DNA of 64,000 nt from Lachnospiraceae bacterium (GCA_014804755.1 JAAUZE010000008.1:350109-414108), one strand, 5' to 3'; positions 28,124-36,480 are shown, counted from the stretch's first letter. Numbers and translations: made by a program. Notes: generated from the letters alone by a model not told the origin.

Positions 28124-29122
28124 ATGAGACGGATTCTGATTGACGGACCGACAGGCGTGATCGGCATGTCGTTGATTGCGTATTGCATAGAAAACGAGAT
28201 ACAGGTGACGGCGCTCTGTCATAAAAATTCTAAGAGAACGGCGCTGATACCCAAACATCCGCTTGTGTCGGTTGTGGAAGCGGACCTATCCGATTACAGG
28301 GAGTTAGCGGAGCTGCTTAGGCGAAAGAAGGCGGCAGGGGCAGATGAAGGCCCCAATGCCGTGACTTGGGATCAACTGGAGGTCGGTTATGACGCGTTCT
28401 ATCATTTTGCATGGAACGGAACGTTTGGCGATACGCGAAACGACATGGCGCTGCAGGTGCAGAATATCCAGTATAGTCTGGATGCGGTAGAACTTGCGGA
28501 GGCATTGGGGTGCAGGACGTTTATCGGCGCCGGTTCGCAGGCGGAATACGGACGTGTGGAGGGCATGCTGAAGCCTGATACGCCCACATTTCCGGAAAAC
28601 GGTTACGGAATGGCAAAGCTCTGCGCGGGTGCAATGACAAGGCAGATGTGTGAGAGCCGGGACATGCGCCATGTCTGGGTACGCATTCTGTCAGTCTATG
28701 GGTGTTATGACGGGGATTATACGATGATCATGAGCGCGTTAGAACGGATGCTGGCGGGCGAAGAGACGGCGTTTACATTAGGAGAACAGCAGTGGGACTA
28801 CTTAAATGGACGGGATGCGGCGCGGGCGATGTACCTCATCGGTGAGCGGGGCGTTTCAGGAAAAACCTATGTGCTCGGAAGCGGCAGGGCAAGACCGCTT
28901 CGGGAGTATCTCGAGATTCTTGCCAAAGAGACGAAGTATGCGCGACCGCTTGGCTTGGGCAGACTGCCCTATGCACCAAAACAGGTCATGCATCTGTGCG
29001 CGGATATTGCGGAACTTACCAAGGACACAGGGTTCGTACCGGAGGTGTCGTTTGAGGAAGGAATAAGGGAACTGGCCGCATGGAGGAAAGGGGTTTCTGA
29101 AAAATGCGGTATGCCAGCGTAA
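28124..29122 (+). CDS. NAD(P)-dependent sugar epimerase/dehydratase/reductase (extended SDR)
   Basis: A 332-residue extended short-chain dehydrogenase. The Rossmann glycine motif appears as GPTGVIG near residue 8, slightly off the usual GxxGxxG; the catalytic pair is Tyr161 and Lys165 in YGMAK; GAGSQAEYG precedes them. Relatives reduce or epimerise nucleotide sugars. In context it could reduce the sugar product of the RfbH/ThDP steps, like a YerF or abequose-synthase type enzyme. A loop at residues 66-78 is rich in Ala, Lys and Glu. It ends the sugar-synthesis group; a strong promoter begins 21 bp later. Confidence 0.83.
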   Translation: MRRILIDGPTGVIGMSLIAYCIENEIQVTALCHKNSKRTALIPKHPLVSVVEADLSDYRELAELLRRKKAAGADEGPNAVTWDQLEVGYDAFYHFAWNGTFGDTRNDMALQVQNIQYSLDAVELAEALGCRTFIGAGSQAEYGRVEGMLKPDTPTFPENGYGMAKLCAGAMTRQMCESRDMRHVWVRILSVYGCYDGDYTMIMSALERMLAGEETAFTLGEQQWDYLNGRDAARAMYLIGERGVSGKTYVLGSGRARPLREYLEILAKETKYARPLGLGRLPYAPKQVMHLCADIAELTKDTGFVPEVSFEEGIRELAAWRKGVSEKCGMPA

Positions 29123-29142
29123 GGTAAAAGCGGTTTTTGCGG

Positions 29143-29171
29143 TTGACGGAAAATGCAGATATTAGTATAAT
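29143..29171 (+). promoter_or_regulatory. Strong sigma-70-type promoter for the three-gene cassette
   Basis: TTGACG at 29143-29148, 17-bp spacer, perfect TATAAT at 29166-29171. It sits in the 134-bp gap before the 160-aa gene at 29257, leaving a leader of about 80 nt. This gives the cassette its own transcription, separate from the glycan genes upstream. Confidence 0.75.
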
Positions 29172-29256
29172 GGTCAAAAGGATAAAGCTGTGTGTTTTTG
29201 CATATATTTTGGGGACGGCCGCGTGATTGATACAGATGAAAGAGAGATAGCGAAAC

Positions 29257-29739
29257 TTGAGTGATAAGGATCGGGAGAAATTATCCAGGCTGTTTCCGAA
29301 ATATTTTGAGTTATTTACTCTTCCGGAAGGGGCTCATGAAGAAAAGATAAAAGTATATAGAGCGTGCAGAACCGGAAAATGCGACAGACAGTCTTTTTTG
29401 CCGACTTATGAGCAGCAGGGCTTTTCTTATACAGATCGCAATGATCCGGAGGATCCGGGAGTCTATTCACTATCAACTTTTGAGAAACCGAATCATGTAA
29501 AAAACTTTGCGGCCATGACGTCCGAGTTTCATGTTCCTTACAAAATAGCTATAGGAGATACGGAACCGAGATATGGCTTGGTACAGCGGACAAAGGAGCG
29601 TAAGCCTAAGTCGGCATCACATGTGGATTGGTGGCTGTATGAAAATGCGAAACCGGAAGAAGTCTTTGAAATTATTTCGGATTTTGAGGAGCATCTGGCT
29701 GAGTATAAAAGAGGGAGGGATAACCTAAATGAAAAATGA
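29257..29739 (+). CDS. Unrecognised 160-aa protein, candidate toxin/effector of a TAC-like module
   Basis: A soluble, charged 160-residue protein with no membrane segment. I do not recognise a family with certainty. It has VYRACR near residue 30, a small-residue YSLSTFE near residue 71, an Ile-Gly-Asp-Thr-Glu-Pro segment near residue 98 and an HVDWWLY patch near residue 122. The spacing of Arg, Ser-Thr and Glu loosely recalls ADP-ribosyltransferases, but this is only a visual impression. It reads from a TTG start at 29257 after AGAGAG; no in-frame ATG is near. It overlaps the next gene by 11 bp and is the first gene of the cassette, the place the toxin takes in several toxin-antitoxin-chaperone systems. 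Confidence 0.55.
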   Translation: MSDKDREKLSRLFPKYFELFTLPEGAHEEKIKVYRACRTGKCDRQSFLPTYEQQGFSYTDRNDPEDPGVYSLSTFEKPNHVKNFAAMTSEFHVPYKIAIGDTEPRYGLVQRTKERKPKSASHVDWWLYENAKPEEVFEIISDFEEHLAEYKRGRDNLNEK

Positions 29740-30460
29740 GTTTGTTACTTTATCTAAGTATGGCTGGTTATATATGGACAAAATACTGTTTCAGGCGGGA
29801 TATCCGGTCTTGTTTACCTGTACAGATTCTGCGCGTAATTTATTTATCTGTGTGTGCTGCCAGAATAATGAGCAGGGAGTAAAGTGGCTGATAAGCAGAA
29901 CGAAACCGGCTGAGATCGTCAAATTGTTGAAAAATGAACTTACGATCAGAGAGGCCTTTACGAATGAGACGGTTGAAAGATTTTCTGTTAATTCAATTAA
30001 CGGCGAGAAGATGAAGGTAGTGAAAGACGACAGGAATGACTGGGCGGAGGACAGCATTTATCTGCCGAAAGCAAATGAATATCTGGATGCGGAACCGGAG
30101 GAGTTTGAGGAAGAAATCCGATATTACGAACAATATGATTTGAAGTACACTTCGTCGAACGAACGGTCTGTCGCAATCGAAACCTCGCTGGATTCCAATA
30201 TTAAGCAGGATCTGATGGGGGAATTTTGGGGGACAATGGATATTTTAGGGGATCTTGTGGTTACGCTTTCCGGCGAAGTCGAAATACTTGTGGAAACAAA
30301 AAGTGTGCGCTTGGAGGAAGCGCAAAGGATGCTGTATGAGTATAACAGGCTTTTTGCGATGATGGAGAGCAAGGAGACGATTTTTGCTGAAAGTGCAAAG
30401 CAGGATAATGTTTTTGATGCCGAGAATGAAATGAAAGATGGTTTATTGATTGCTGCATAA
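29729..30460 (+). CDS. DUF6575-like protein, candidate antitoxin of a TAC-like module
   Basis: A 243-residue soluble protein. The first 85 residues (GWLYMDKILFQAGYPVLF ... LTIREAF) resemble DUF6575 proteins: a short beta-rich domain around a Y/G-P-x-L-F core, a hydrophobic ICVC strand and a closing R-E-A-F helix. The rest is acidic with a likely helix-rich tail from residue 190 (LEEAQRMLYEY) and a flexible C-terminus. GAGGGAGGG gives a strong ribosome site; the start overlaps the first gene by 11 bp. The middle position between an unknown protein and a SecB-like chaperone suits an antitoxin whose tail is held by the chaperone, but this is inference. Function not proven. Confidence 0.55.
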   Translation: MKNEFVTLSKYGWLYMDKILFQAGYPVLFTCTDSARNLFICVCCQNNEQGVKWLISRTKPAEIVKLLKNELTIREAFTNETVERFSVNSINGEKMKVVKDDRNDWAEDSIYLPKANEYLDAEPEEFEEEIRYYEQYDLKYTSSNERSVAIETSLDSNIKQDLMGEFWGTMDILGDLVVTLSGEVEILVETKSVRLEEAQRMLYEYNRLFAMMESKETIFAESAKQDNVFDAENEMKDGLLIAA

Positions 30461-30471
30461 AGGGAGGATTT

Positions 30472-30873
30472 ATGGATAACAGTGTTACCAGCTCACTTTT
30501 ATTACAAAAGCTTGTATATGATAAAATTGAATTTGAAAGAAAAGGATTTAAGAACGAGAATGAATTAGCGTTCAAAATACAGATACAGATCGGTGTGGGG
30601 GGTGATAATGAATATAAAGTTACACTCATTTTTGAAGGAGACAAAAAGGATGAGTATCATTTCCTGATCAGCTTGACGGGATTCTTTGGGATAGACAATA
30701 AGGATGCGCTTGAGGACAAAAAAATCGCGGATTTGATCAATAAAAATGCAGTAGCGATTCTTATGCCCTATTTGCGAAGCGAGGTAACAATCTTGACAGC
30801 CCAGCCCGATACGGACAGCGTAGTTTTGCCACCGTTTAACATTAACAAGATAATGGATAGAAAAGGCGAATAA
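30472..30873 (+). CDS. SecB-like chaperone
   Basis: A 133-residue protein matching SecB-family folds: alternating beta strands (ELAFKIQIQIGVG, YKVTLIFEGD), a Y-H-F-L-I-S-L-T-G-F-F-G-I strand near residue 60, a helix with AILMPYLRSEV near residue 97, and LPPFNINKI near the C-terminus, the PP-x-N region of SecB. True SecB is a proteobacterial export chaperone and is normally absent from Clostridia. SecB-like proteins elsewhere stabilise antitoxins in toxin-antitoxin-chaperone systems such as Mycobacterium Rv1957 and phage-defence CmdTAC. GGGAGG is ideally placed before ATG 30472. A terminator follows at 30929. Confidence 0.75.
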   Translation: MDNSVTSSLLLQKLVYDKIEFERKGFKNENELAFKIQIQIGVGGDNEYKVTLIFEGDKKDEYHFLISLTGFFGIDNKDALEDKKIADLINKNAVAILMPYLRSEVTILTAQPDTDSVVLPPFNINKIMDRKGE

Positions 30874-30899
30874 GGATACGGGTCTTGTTTTACATCTAT

Positions 30900-30928
30900 T
30901 TGACGGATACTACAAAATATCATATAAT
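30900..30928 (+). promoter_or_regulatory. Strong sigma-70-type promoter overlapping the cassette terminator
   Basis: TTGACG at 30900-30905, 17-bp spacer, perfect TATAAT at 30923-30928. Transcription would start about 30935, inside the left arm of the following hairpin, and read into the GtrB-like gene at 31064. The leader is about 130 nt. Confidence 0.7.
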
Positions 30929-30965
30929 AGCACTATTGGCATACACTATCCATAGTGCTATTTTT
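30929..30965 (+). terminator. Intrinsic terminator after the SecB-like gene
   Basis: AGCACTAT at 30929-30936 pairs perfectly with ATAGTGCT at 30952-30959; two more G-C pairs form inside after a bulged T. Five Ts follow (30961-30965). It lies 56 bp past the SecB-like stop. Transcripts begun at the overlapping promoter lack most of the left arm and should escape it. Confidence 0.6.
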
Positions 30966-31063
30966 GATTTACGGCAACAGAAAACCGGAGGAGCGTGCTT
31001 TCTATTGATGACAGTCTGTTCTGATGGATTTTTATGAATACATTCAGCGGGTGAAGGGGTTTC

Positions 31064-32023
31064 ATGAAAAAAATAAGCATTTTAATCCCATGCTATAATG
31101 AAGTGGAAAATGTCGATCTCATGGCGATGGCAGTCACCAATGTGATGAAAGAGGCACTGCCGGAATATGACTATGAGCTGCTGTTTATTGATAACTGCTC
31201 AACGGACGGCACAAGGGACAAGCTGGAGAAGCTGTGCGGGGATGACAAACGGATCAAGGCAATCTTTAACGTGACAAATTTCGGGCAGTTCAACTCTCCG
31301 TTCCATGGAATGTGCCAGACGACGGGGGACTGCACGATCAGCATGTGCTGCGACTTTCAAGATCCGGTAGAGTTGATTCCCACTTTCGTTCATGAGTGGG
31401 AGCAGGGACATAAGATCGTCAGCGGCATCAAATCCACCAGTAAGGAAAATGGATTCATTTACTGGATGCGTTCCTGCTATTACAAAATGATCAAGAATAT
31501 GTCCGATGTCAAGATGATCGAGCACTTCACGGGTTTTGGTTTGTATGATAAATCATTCATTGCAATTTTGAAAGAATTAAACGATCCGGTTCCGTTTTTA
31601 CGCGGTATTGTGGCGGAATACGGTTCCGGCTTTAATCGCAAAGAGATCTTTTACGAGCAGGCAAAGCGGCGCGCGGGCAAAACACACAATAATTTTTTCA
31701 GTCTGTATGATGCGGCGATGCTGAGTATTACCTCTTACACTAAGGTGGGGCTGCGCATTGCGACGCTGCTCGGATTTCTGTCCTCCGGTATCAGCATGAT
31801 CATTGCGCTGGTCTATCTGGTCATGAAGCTCTGTAACTGGGATAATTTTCAAGCGGGCAATGCGCCGATGGTACTGGGTGTTTACATTTTGGGCTCCATT
31901 CAATTGTTTTTTATCGGACTGATCGGGGAATATATCTTAAACATCAATACGCGCGTGATCCACAGGCCGCTTGTGGTGGAGGAAAAGCGGCTGAATTTTG
32001 GGGATGAGGAAAAGAAAGCGTAA
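31064..32023 (+). CDS. GtrB/DPM-like polyprenyl-phosphate glycosyltransferase
   Basis: A 319-residue enzyme that loads a sugar onto polyprenyl phosphate at the inner membrane face. The N-terminus has ISILIPCYNEVENVD, then DNCSTDGT near residue 46 and the metal site in CCDFQDP near residue 101. Two membrane helices follow at about residues 230-255 and 265-290, ending in the family's GLIGEYILNI segment. It would supply donors to GT-C/GtrII-type enzymes such as 1423, 5475 or 15729. It has its own promoter just upstream. A paralogue is at 39243. Confidence 0.88.
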   Translation: MKKISILIPCYNEVENVDLMAMAVTNVMKEALPEYDYELLFIDNCSTDGTRDKLEKLCGDDKRIKAIFNVTNFGQFNSPFHGMCQTTGDCTISMCCDFQDPVELIPTFVHEWEQGHKIVSGIKSTSKENGFIYWMRSCYYKMIKNMSDVKMIEHFTGFGLYDKSFIAILKELNDPVPFLRGIVAEYGSGFNRKEIFYEQAKRRAGKTHNNFFSLYDAAMLSITSYTKVGLRIATLLGFLSSGISMIIALVYLVMKLCNWDNFQAGNAPMVLGVYILGSIQLFFIGLIGEYILNINTRVIHRPLVVEEKRLNFGDEEKKA

Positions 32024-32106
32024 TAATCGACGACAAAAGTCCGAGGGGAAACTTTCAAATACTTGATTGGTGTAGTATTGCAGACGATTCTGTAATATGC
32101 AGAGGT

Positions 32107-32952
32107 ATGAGTTTGAGAAAAAAAGGCAAATCGAAAAGCGGATGGGACTGTCCGGATCAGAAGCCGGTAACGATAAGTATCATCACGGTCTGCTATAATG
32201 CGGAGCGCGTGATCGGGCTGACGATCCGTTCTGTAATGGAGCAGACCTATCCACATTTGGAATATCTTATCATTGACGGCGCTTCTACGGACGGCACGGA
32301 GGCGCTGGTACGCCCTTATGCCGCGCAGGGGAAATTAAAATGGTATTCCGAGCCGGATCAGGGCATTTATGACGCCATGAATAAAGGAGCGGCAAAGGCA
32401 ACGGGGCATTATCTTTACTTTTTAAATGCGGGAGATACGCTTTTTGACGCGGGTGTGATGGAACGTATGGCTGCGCACTGTCGGCCGTCCCGCGCGGAGG
32501 TGCTTTACGGCAGTATCACTTATGTGCATCCCGACGGGCATACCGAGAAGCGGATCTATGGGGGTTCCTGCGGCAGCCTGATCTATTATCTGACAGGGGA
32601 CTGTATCAATCATCAGGCAATCCTGGCGCATCGCGCGTGTTTTGGCGATATTCGGTTTGATACGGAGCATTATCGGATCTGCGCCGACAGGGACTGGATG
32701 CTTCGTCTGAAAAAAAGAAAGGTGCCGTTTGTCTGCACCGGTGAGATGATGGTCTACTATTCGTTGGACGCGAACAGTGCGAGCGTGAAAAATAAGAAAG
32801 ACTATCAGCGGGAGGCAAAGTATTGCATCAAAGAGCATCTGCTTTGGGGATATCCCGTTTTTGCGCTGTTCGAATTTTGCAGGAACAGCCGCGTGTTGGC
32901 AAAGATGCTGCATGGCGTGTACCGGTTGTTGTATATTCGAAAAAAATCCTGA
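32107..32952 (+). CDS. Family 2 glycosyltransferase (WcaA-like)
   Basis: A 281-residue GT-A transferase with ISIITVCYNAERVIG, IIDGASTDGT near residue 57, a metal site in FLNAGDTLF near residue 112 (D-x-D-like, written G-D-T), and an ADRDWMLRL acceptor-region block near residue 195. The GD pair and the DQGIYDAMNKG loop are typical of this subgroup of GT2. A short AGAGG site precedes the ATG. Confidence 0.87.
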   Translation: MSLRKKGKSKSGWDCPDQKPVTISIITVCYNAERVIGLTIRSVMEQTYPHLEYLIIDGASTDGTEALVRPYAAQGKLKWYSEPDQGIYDAMNKGAAKATGHYLYFLNAGDTLFDAGVMERMAAHCRPSRAEVLYGSITYVHPDGHTEKRIYGGSCGSLIYYLTGDCINHQAILAHRACFGDIRFDTEHYRICADRDWMLRLKKRKVPFVCTGEMMVYYSLDANSASVKNKKDYQREAKYCIKEHLLWGYPVFALFEFCRNSRVLAKMLHGVYRLLYIRKKS

Positions 32953-32963
32953 GAGGCAATAGA

Positions 32964-32986
32964 TTGAAAAATCAAAGATTTTTCAA
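32964..32986. repeat. Perfect intergenic hairpin
   Basis: TTGAAAAATC at 32964-32973 pairs fully with GATTTTTCAA at 32977-32986 around an AAA loop, 11 bp after the GT2 stop. No T-run follows, so it is a poor terminator. A second, imperfect pairing (GCGAAT...TTTG with CAAATTCGC, about 32989-33033) follows it, giving a structured 70-bp intergenic element. Confidence 0.45.
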
Positions 32987-33061
32987 AAGCGAATAAGTTT
33001 GCTTGGCAAATATTGTGCTGACGCTCAAATTCGCGGTTTGTCGGCAGCATGGAGGATTCGT

Positions 33062-34324
33062 ATGAAAGTCGTACATTTGGCAACAACCGATCTTGGCGGC
33101 TCTTATAAAGCGGTGGAGCGGATTCACCGTGCACTTTGTATACAGGGTGTGGAGTCTGTAGTCTTGCTGCGGACCAAATTTCATGGGGAAAGTATCGGAA
33201 CGCAAGTGATCGATACGCCGTTTAAGAGCCTGATATCAAAAGCAAAAAATGTAGGGAATCTGATACTTTCCAAAGGGGAGGTTATCTCGGATTACTTTGG
33301 GACGGATATGTCGAAGCATCCTGACGTCCGGGAGGCGGACGTGATCATCCTGCATTGGGTCAATTCGTTTATTGGTTATCGGAATGTGGAGCAGCTTCTG
33401 GCGCTTGGGAAACCGGTTCTCTGGGTGGCGCATGATATGTGGAACTGCACGGGCGGATGTCACTATGACCGCTATTGCGGTCGCTATGCCGAAGGCTGCG
33501 GGAAATGCCCGCTGATCGGCTCTAAGCGGGAAAATGATGTATCCCGACGCAATTTTGCCAGGAAAGTGCATGCGGTTCATGCAGGTCGAACCATAGACGA
33601 CCCGGTGCAGACGGATATGGAAAGCGGGGGGCGCGTATGTGCACACCGCAGGCCGGGCAGACTAATCTTGGTCGGTCCGAGCAGATGGAGCGCGGAGTGT
33701 GCAGAGAAAAGCCGTATTTGGCAGGGGCGGCATATCACATGGATCTATAACCCGATTGATTATGAGCAGTACCGCAGAATGGAGAAAAAGGACGCGCTGC
33801 GTGCAAAGTACGGTGTAGAGACGGATAAAAAGATCATTCTCTTTGGCGCCTGCGGCGCGCTTTCAAACCGGACGAAGGGGGCACAGAATCTTCTGAAAGC
33901 GCTTAAAAAGCTGGATGTCGATTCTTATCTGTTAGCAATATTCGGCAATAAAGACGGGGAACGGTTGAAGGATTGTCCGCTGGAAGCCCGTTATCTTGGC
34001 TACATTCGTTCCGAGGAGGAGATGACCGAGGTCTATAATCTTGCGGATGTGTTTCTGGCTCCCTCGGAGCAGGAGAGCTTCTGCTATACGGTGGGGGAGG
34101 CGCTCGCCTGCGGAACGCCCGTCGTCGGATTTCGCATTGGGGGGATCGCCGAACAGGTGACACATCAGGCGAACGGCTATTTGGCGGAGTACGGAAATTA
34201 TGAACAGCTTGCCGACGGCGTCCGGTATTGTACAGGGCAGCCGATGCGGTATATCAGAAATGCGAATTCGCTGCAAGAGATCGGGGAACGATATAAGAAG
34301 CTCTGTGAGGAGCTGATGGCATAA
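33062..34324 (+). CDS. Family 4 glycosyltransferase (WcaC-like)
   Basis: A 420-residue GT-B enzyme. The N-domain begins VVHLATTDLGGSYKAVERIH, with HWVNSFIGY and HDMWNCTGGCHY near residue 125, a Cys-rich patch CGRYAEGCGKC typical of this subgroup. The C-domain has the donor site EQESFCYTVGEALACGTPVVGF near residue 338. Residues about 170-200 form an odd hydrophilic Gly/Arg/His-rich insertion before the LVGPSRW strand. ATG 33062 follows GGAGG; the frame extends upstream to 32999 without a ribosome site. Confidence 0.88.
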   Translation: MKVVHLATTDLGGSYKAVERIHRALCIQGVESVVLLRTKFHGESIGTQVIDTPFKSLISKAKNVGNLILSKGEVISDYFGTDMSKHPDVREADVIILHWVNSFIGYRNVEQLLALGKPVLWVAHDMWNCTGGCHYDRYCGRYAEGCGKCPLIGSKRENDVSRRNFARKVHAVHAGRTIDDPVQTDMESGGRVCAHRRPGRLILVGPSRWSAECAEKSRIWQGRHITWIYNPIDYEQYRRMEKKDALRAKYGVETDKKIILFGACGALSNRTKGAQNLLKALKKLDVDSYLLAIFGNKDGERLKDCPLEARYLGYIRSEEEMTEVYNLADVFLAPSEQESFCYTVGEALACGTPVVGFRIGGIAEQVTHQANGYLAEYGNYEQLADGVRYCTGQPMRYIRNANSLQEIGERYKKLCEELMA

Positions 34325-34342
34325 AATAGGGGGAAAAACAAA

Positions 34343-35482
34343 GTGGAAAAATTGGAGAAACTGTTTGAATCGCATAAGTTTAGAAAATACGGATATGCAT
34401 CGGACATTTATACTGTGGAGGCTTTGGAGAAGTACCATTCCTGTAAATGTGTTTTGTACTATTCGGGAGATGCGATGAGGGCGGTTGTCGATTATGTGAC
34501 AAAGACGGACGGGATCAAAATTGACTGCATTATTGATGAAAATCCGAAAGCGGAGGAATTTAACGGTATTCGTGTGCTGTCGCGCAGCGCTTTTGCAGAA
34601 CTGAATAAAAACGGCGGCACAAAGTACTATGCGTTAATCTACGGTACGGTGATGAGTACAGCCAAAAGAGTGAAAATTTTTCAGTATTTGAGATCTCAGC
34701 GAATCGTAAAGGTCATATGGCTGAATCCCGAAGTGGATGCTATTACAAAACCGGACTGGCATGAGTTTTTTATCAGCAATCAGGCTGCATTTTGCAAAAA
34801 TGCTGAATTATTTACGGATGAGCGGTCAAAAGATACTTATTATGAGTATTTGCGTGCCTATTTGGAAGGGCATCGTTATGAAGGATATACTTCGCCGGAG
34901 GAAGATAAATATTTTCTGACCGAAGAGAAGTTGATCGAACATTTAGAGGATGAGTGTTGGATTAATCTGGGAGCCTGCCGCGGCGACACGATTCTGCATT
35001 TTATCCGTCAGGGGTTAGCGTATCAGAGAATCTATGCGGTAGAAGGAGATGCGAAGACGGCCAAAAAGCTGGAAAGGCATCTTCGCTACCTGTCGCCCGA
35101 GCTTCGTAAAAAGATCCACACGATCGGTCGATACTTCGGAGCAGGGGGGAAAGGAGATAGCTGTAGTATTGACGATTACTTCCAAGATAAAAAAATCACA
35201 TATATCAATATGGATATCGAGGGTGCGGAGGCGGATGTGCTGAAGTCCGCGGAGGGAGTCATCCGGAAGAATCGGCCGGTACTGGCAGTCTGTGTATATC
35301 ATAAAAAAGAGGATCTGCTTGTGATACCGGAGCTGATCGGGAAGCTGACTACGGAGTATACGTTCTTTCTGAGGAAGTATCCCTCCATAATGGGAGCCTA
35401 TTTGGACGGATATTTTGAATTGAATGAGCTTGTGCTGTATGCCGTACCGAATGAAAGATTAAAAGGGAAAAAGGAAGTATGA
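34343..35482 (+). CDS. FkbM-family methyltransferase with N-terminal extension
   Basis: A 379-residue protein. The first 150 residues hold a Rossmann-like segment (KCVLYYSGDAMRAV) of unknown role, as seen in some FkbM proteins of glycan loci. The methyltransferase domain starts at WINLGACRGDT near residue 206 (SAM glycine motif), has YAVEGD for ribose binding and NMDIEGAEADVL near residue 290, the FkbM hallmark. Likely O-methylates a sugar. GTG start after AGGGGGAAAA; 4-bp overlap with the next gene. Confidence 0.83.
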   Translation: MEKLEKLFESHKFRKYGYASDIYTVEALEKYHSCKCVLYYSGDAMRAVVDYVTKTDGIKIDCIIDENPKAEEFNGIRVLSRSAFAELNKNGGTKYYALIYGTVMSTAKRVKIFQYLRSQRIVKVIWLNPEVDAITKPDWHEFFISNQAAFCKNAELFTDERSKDTYYEYLRAYLEGHRYEGYTSPEEDKYFLTEEKLIEHLEDECWINLGACRGDTILHFIRQGLAYQRIYAVEGDAKTAKKLERHLRYLSPELRKKIHTIGRYFGAGGKGDSCSIDDYFQDKKITYINMDIEGAEADVLKSAEGVIRKNRPVLAVCVYHKKEDLLVIPELIGKLTTEYTFFLRKYPSIMGAYLDGYFELNELVLYAVPNERLKGKKEV

Positions 35483-36414
35483 TGAATAAGATGGATCAAT
35501 TGACGACGCCGGTTGCTTTTTTTACCTTTAACCGATTATCGACAACAAAGCAGGTCTTTGAGGCAATCAGACAGGCGCGTCCGCGTAAACTGTATCTTGT
35601 GTCTGACGGCGCGAGAGCGCGTGTTGCCGGCGAAAAAGAGAAAGTGGACGAGGTGCGTGCCTATTTAGAGTCGCATATTGACTGGGAATGTGAAGTACAC
35701 AAAAACTATGCCGAGCAGAACATGGGCTGCGGCAGAAGGGTTTCAAGCGGCATTTCGTGGGTGTTTGATCAGGAAGAGGAAGCGATCATACTGGAGGATG
35801 ACTGTCTGCCCGACCCGACCTTTTTTACCTACTGTCAGGAAATGCTTGCGTATTATCGGGATGATGAGCGGATCATGGTGATCGGCGGCAGCAATCCGGC
35901 AGCCTATTATGAGACAGAGCAGGATTATTTGTTTACGAAGGTGCCGTTTATCTGGGGATGGGCGTCATGGAGACGTGCTTGGAAGCTTTATGATTTTGAT
36001 ATCAAGTCATGGGAGAAGGAAAAGAAAAATCCGGTCTTTCGCAAGGTGCTGCCGTTAAAATCTTACTGGGTCTATACAGCGGAATTTGATGCGCTGTATC
36101 GGCATTCCTATGATACATGGGATTATCAGCTTATGTATGCGACACTGCTGCATGATAAGCTGAACATTGTGCCCAGACAGAGCTATACGCGCAATATCGG
36201 TTTTCAGGAGGAATCCACGCACACATCCGGAGAATTGAAAAGCGTGGAGCTGCGGGCGGGAGCGTGCAGATTTCCGATTCGTCACAGAGAGGAAGTTGTG
36301 TGGGATGAGGAATTTGACCGGACGTATTTCAAGAGGGCGAATGGGCATGGCCTGATCGTGAAGATCAAGTCAATTTTGGGGCTGGATGTGAATCGATCTG
36401 TGTTTGGGAAGTAG
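35479..36414 (+). CDS. GT-A glycosyltransferase (GT2-like, paralogue of 13683)
   Basis: A 311-residue transferase with PVAFFTFNRLSTTKQ near the start, ILEDDCLPD metal site near residue 105, and FIWGWASWRRAWK near residue 157. The order and wording match the gene at 13683-14681 but without that gene's hydrophilic insertion, so this may be the ancestral form. It overlaps the methyltransferase gene by ATGA. An in-frame ATG at 35482 is equally possible. Confidence 0.84.
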   Translation: MMNKMDQLTTPVAFFTFNRLSTTKQVFEAIRQARPRKLYLVSDGARARVAGEKEKVDEVRAYLESHIDWECEVHKNYAEQNMGCGRRVSSGISWVFDQEEEAIILEDDCLPDPTFFTYCQEMLAYYRDDERIMVIGGSNPAAYYETEQDYLFTKVPFIWGWASWRRAWKLYDFDIKSWEKEKKNPVFRKVLPLKSYWVYTAEFDALYRHSYDTWDYQLMYATLLHDKLNIVPRQSYTRNIGFQEESTHTSGELKSVELRAGACRFPIRHREEVVWDEEFDRTYFKRANGHGLIVKIKSILGLDVNRSVFGK

Positions 36415-36480
36415 AGTGAAGACAGACGAAAACGTTTGTACAAAGAATAGTTTGACAAAGTATGGAAAAGGATAGAGTGA

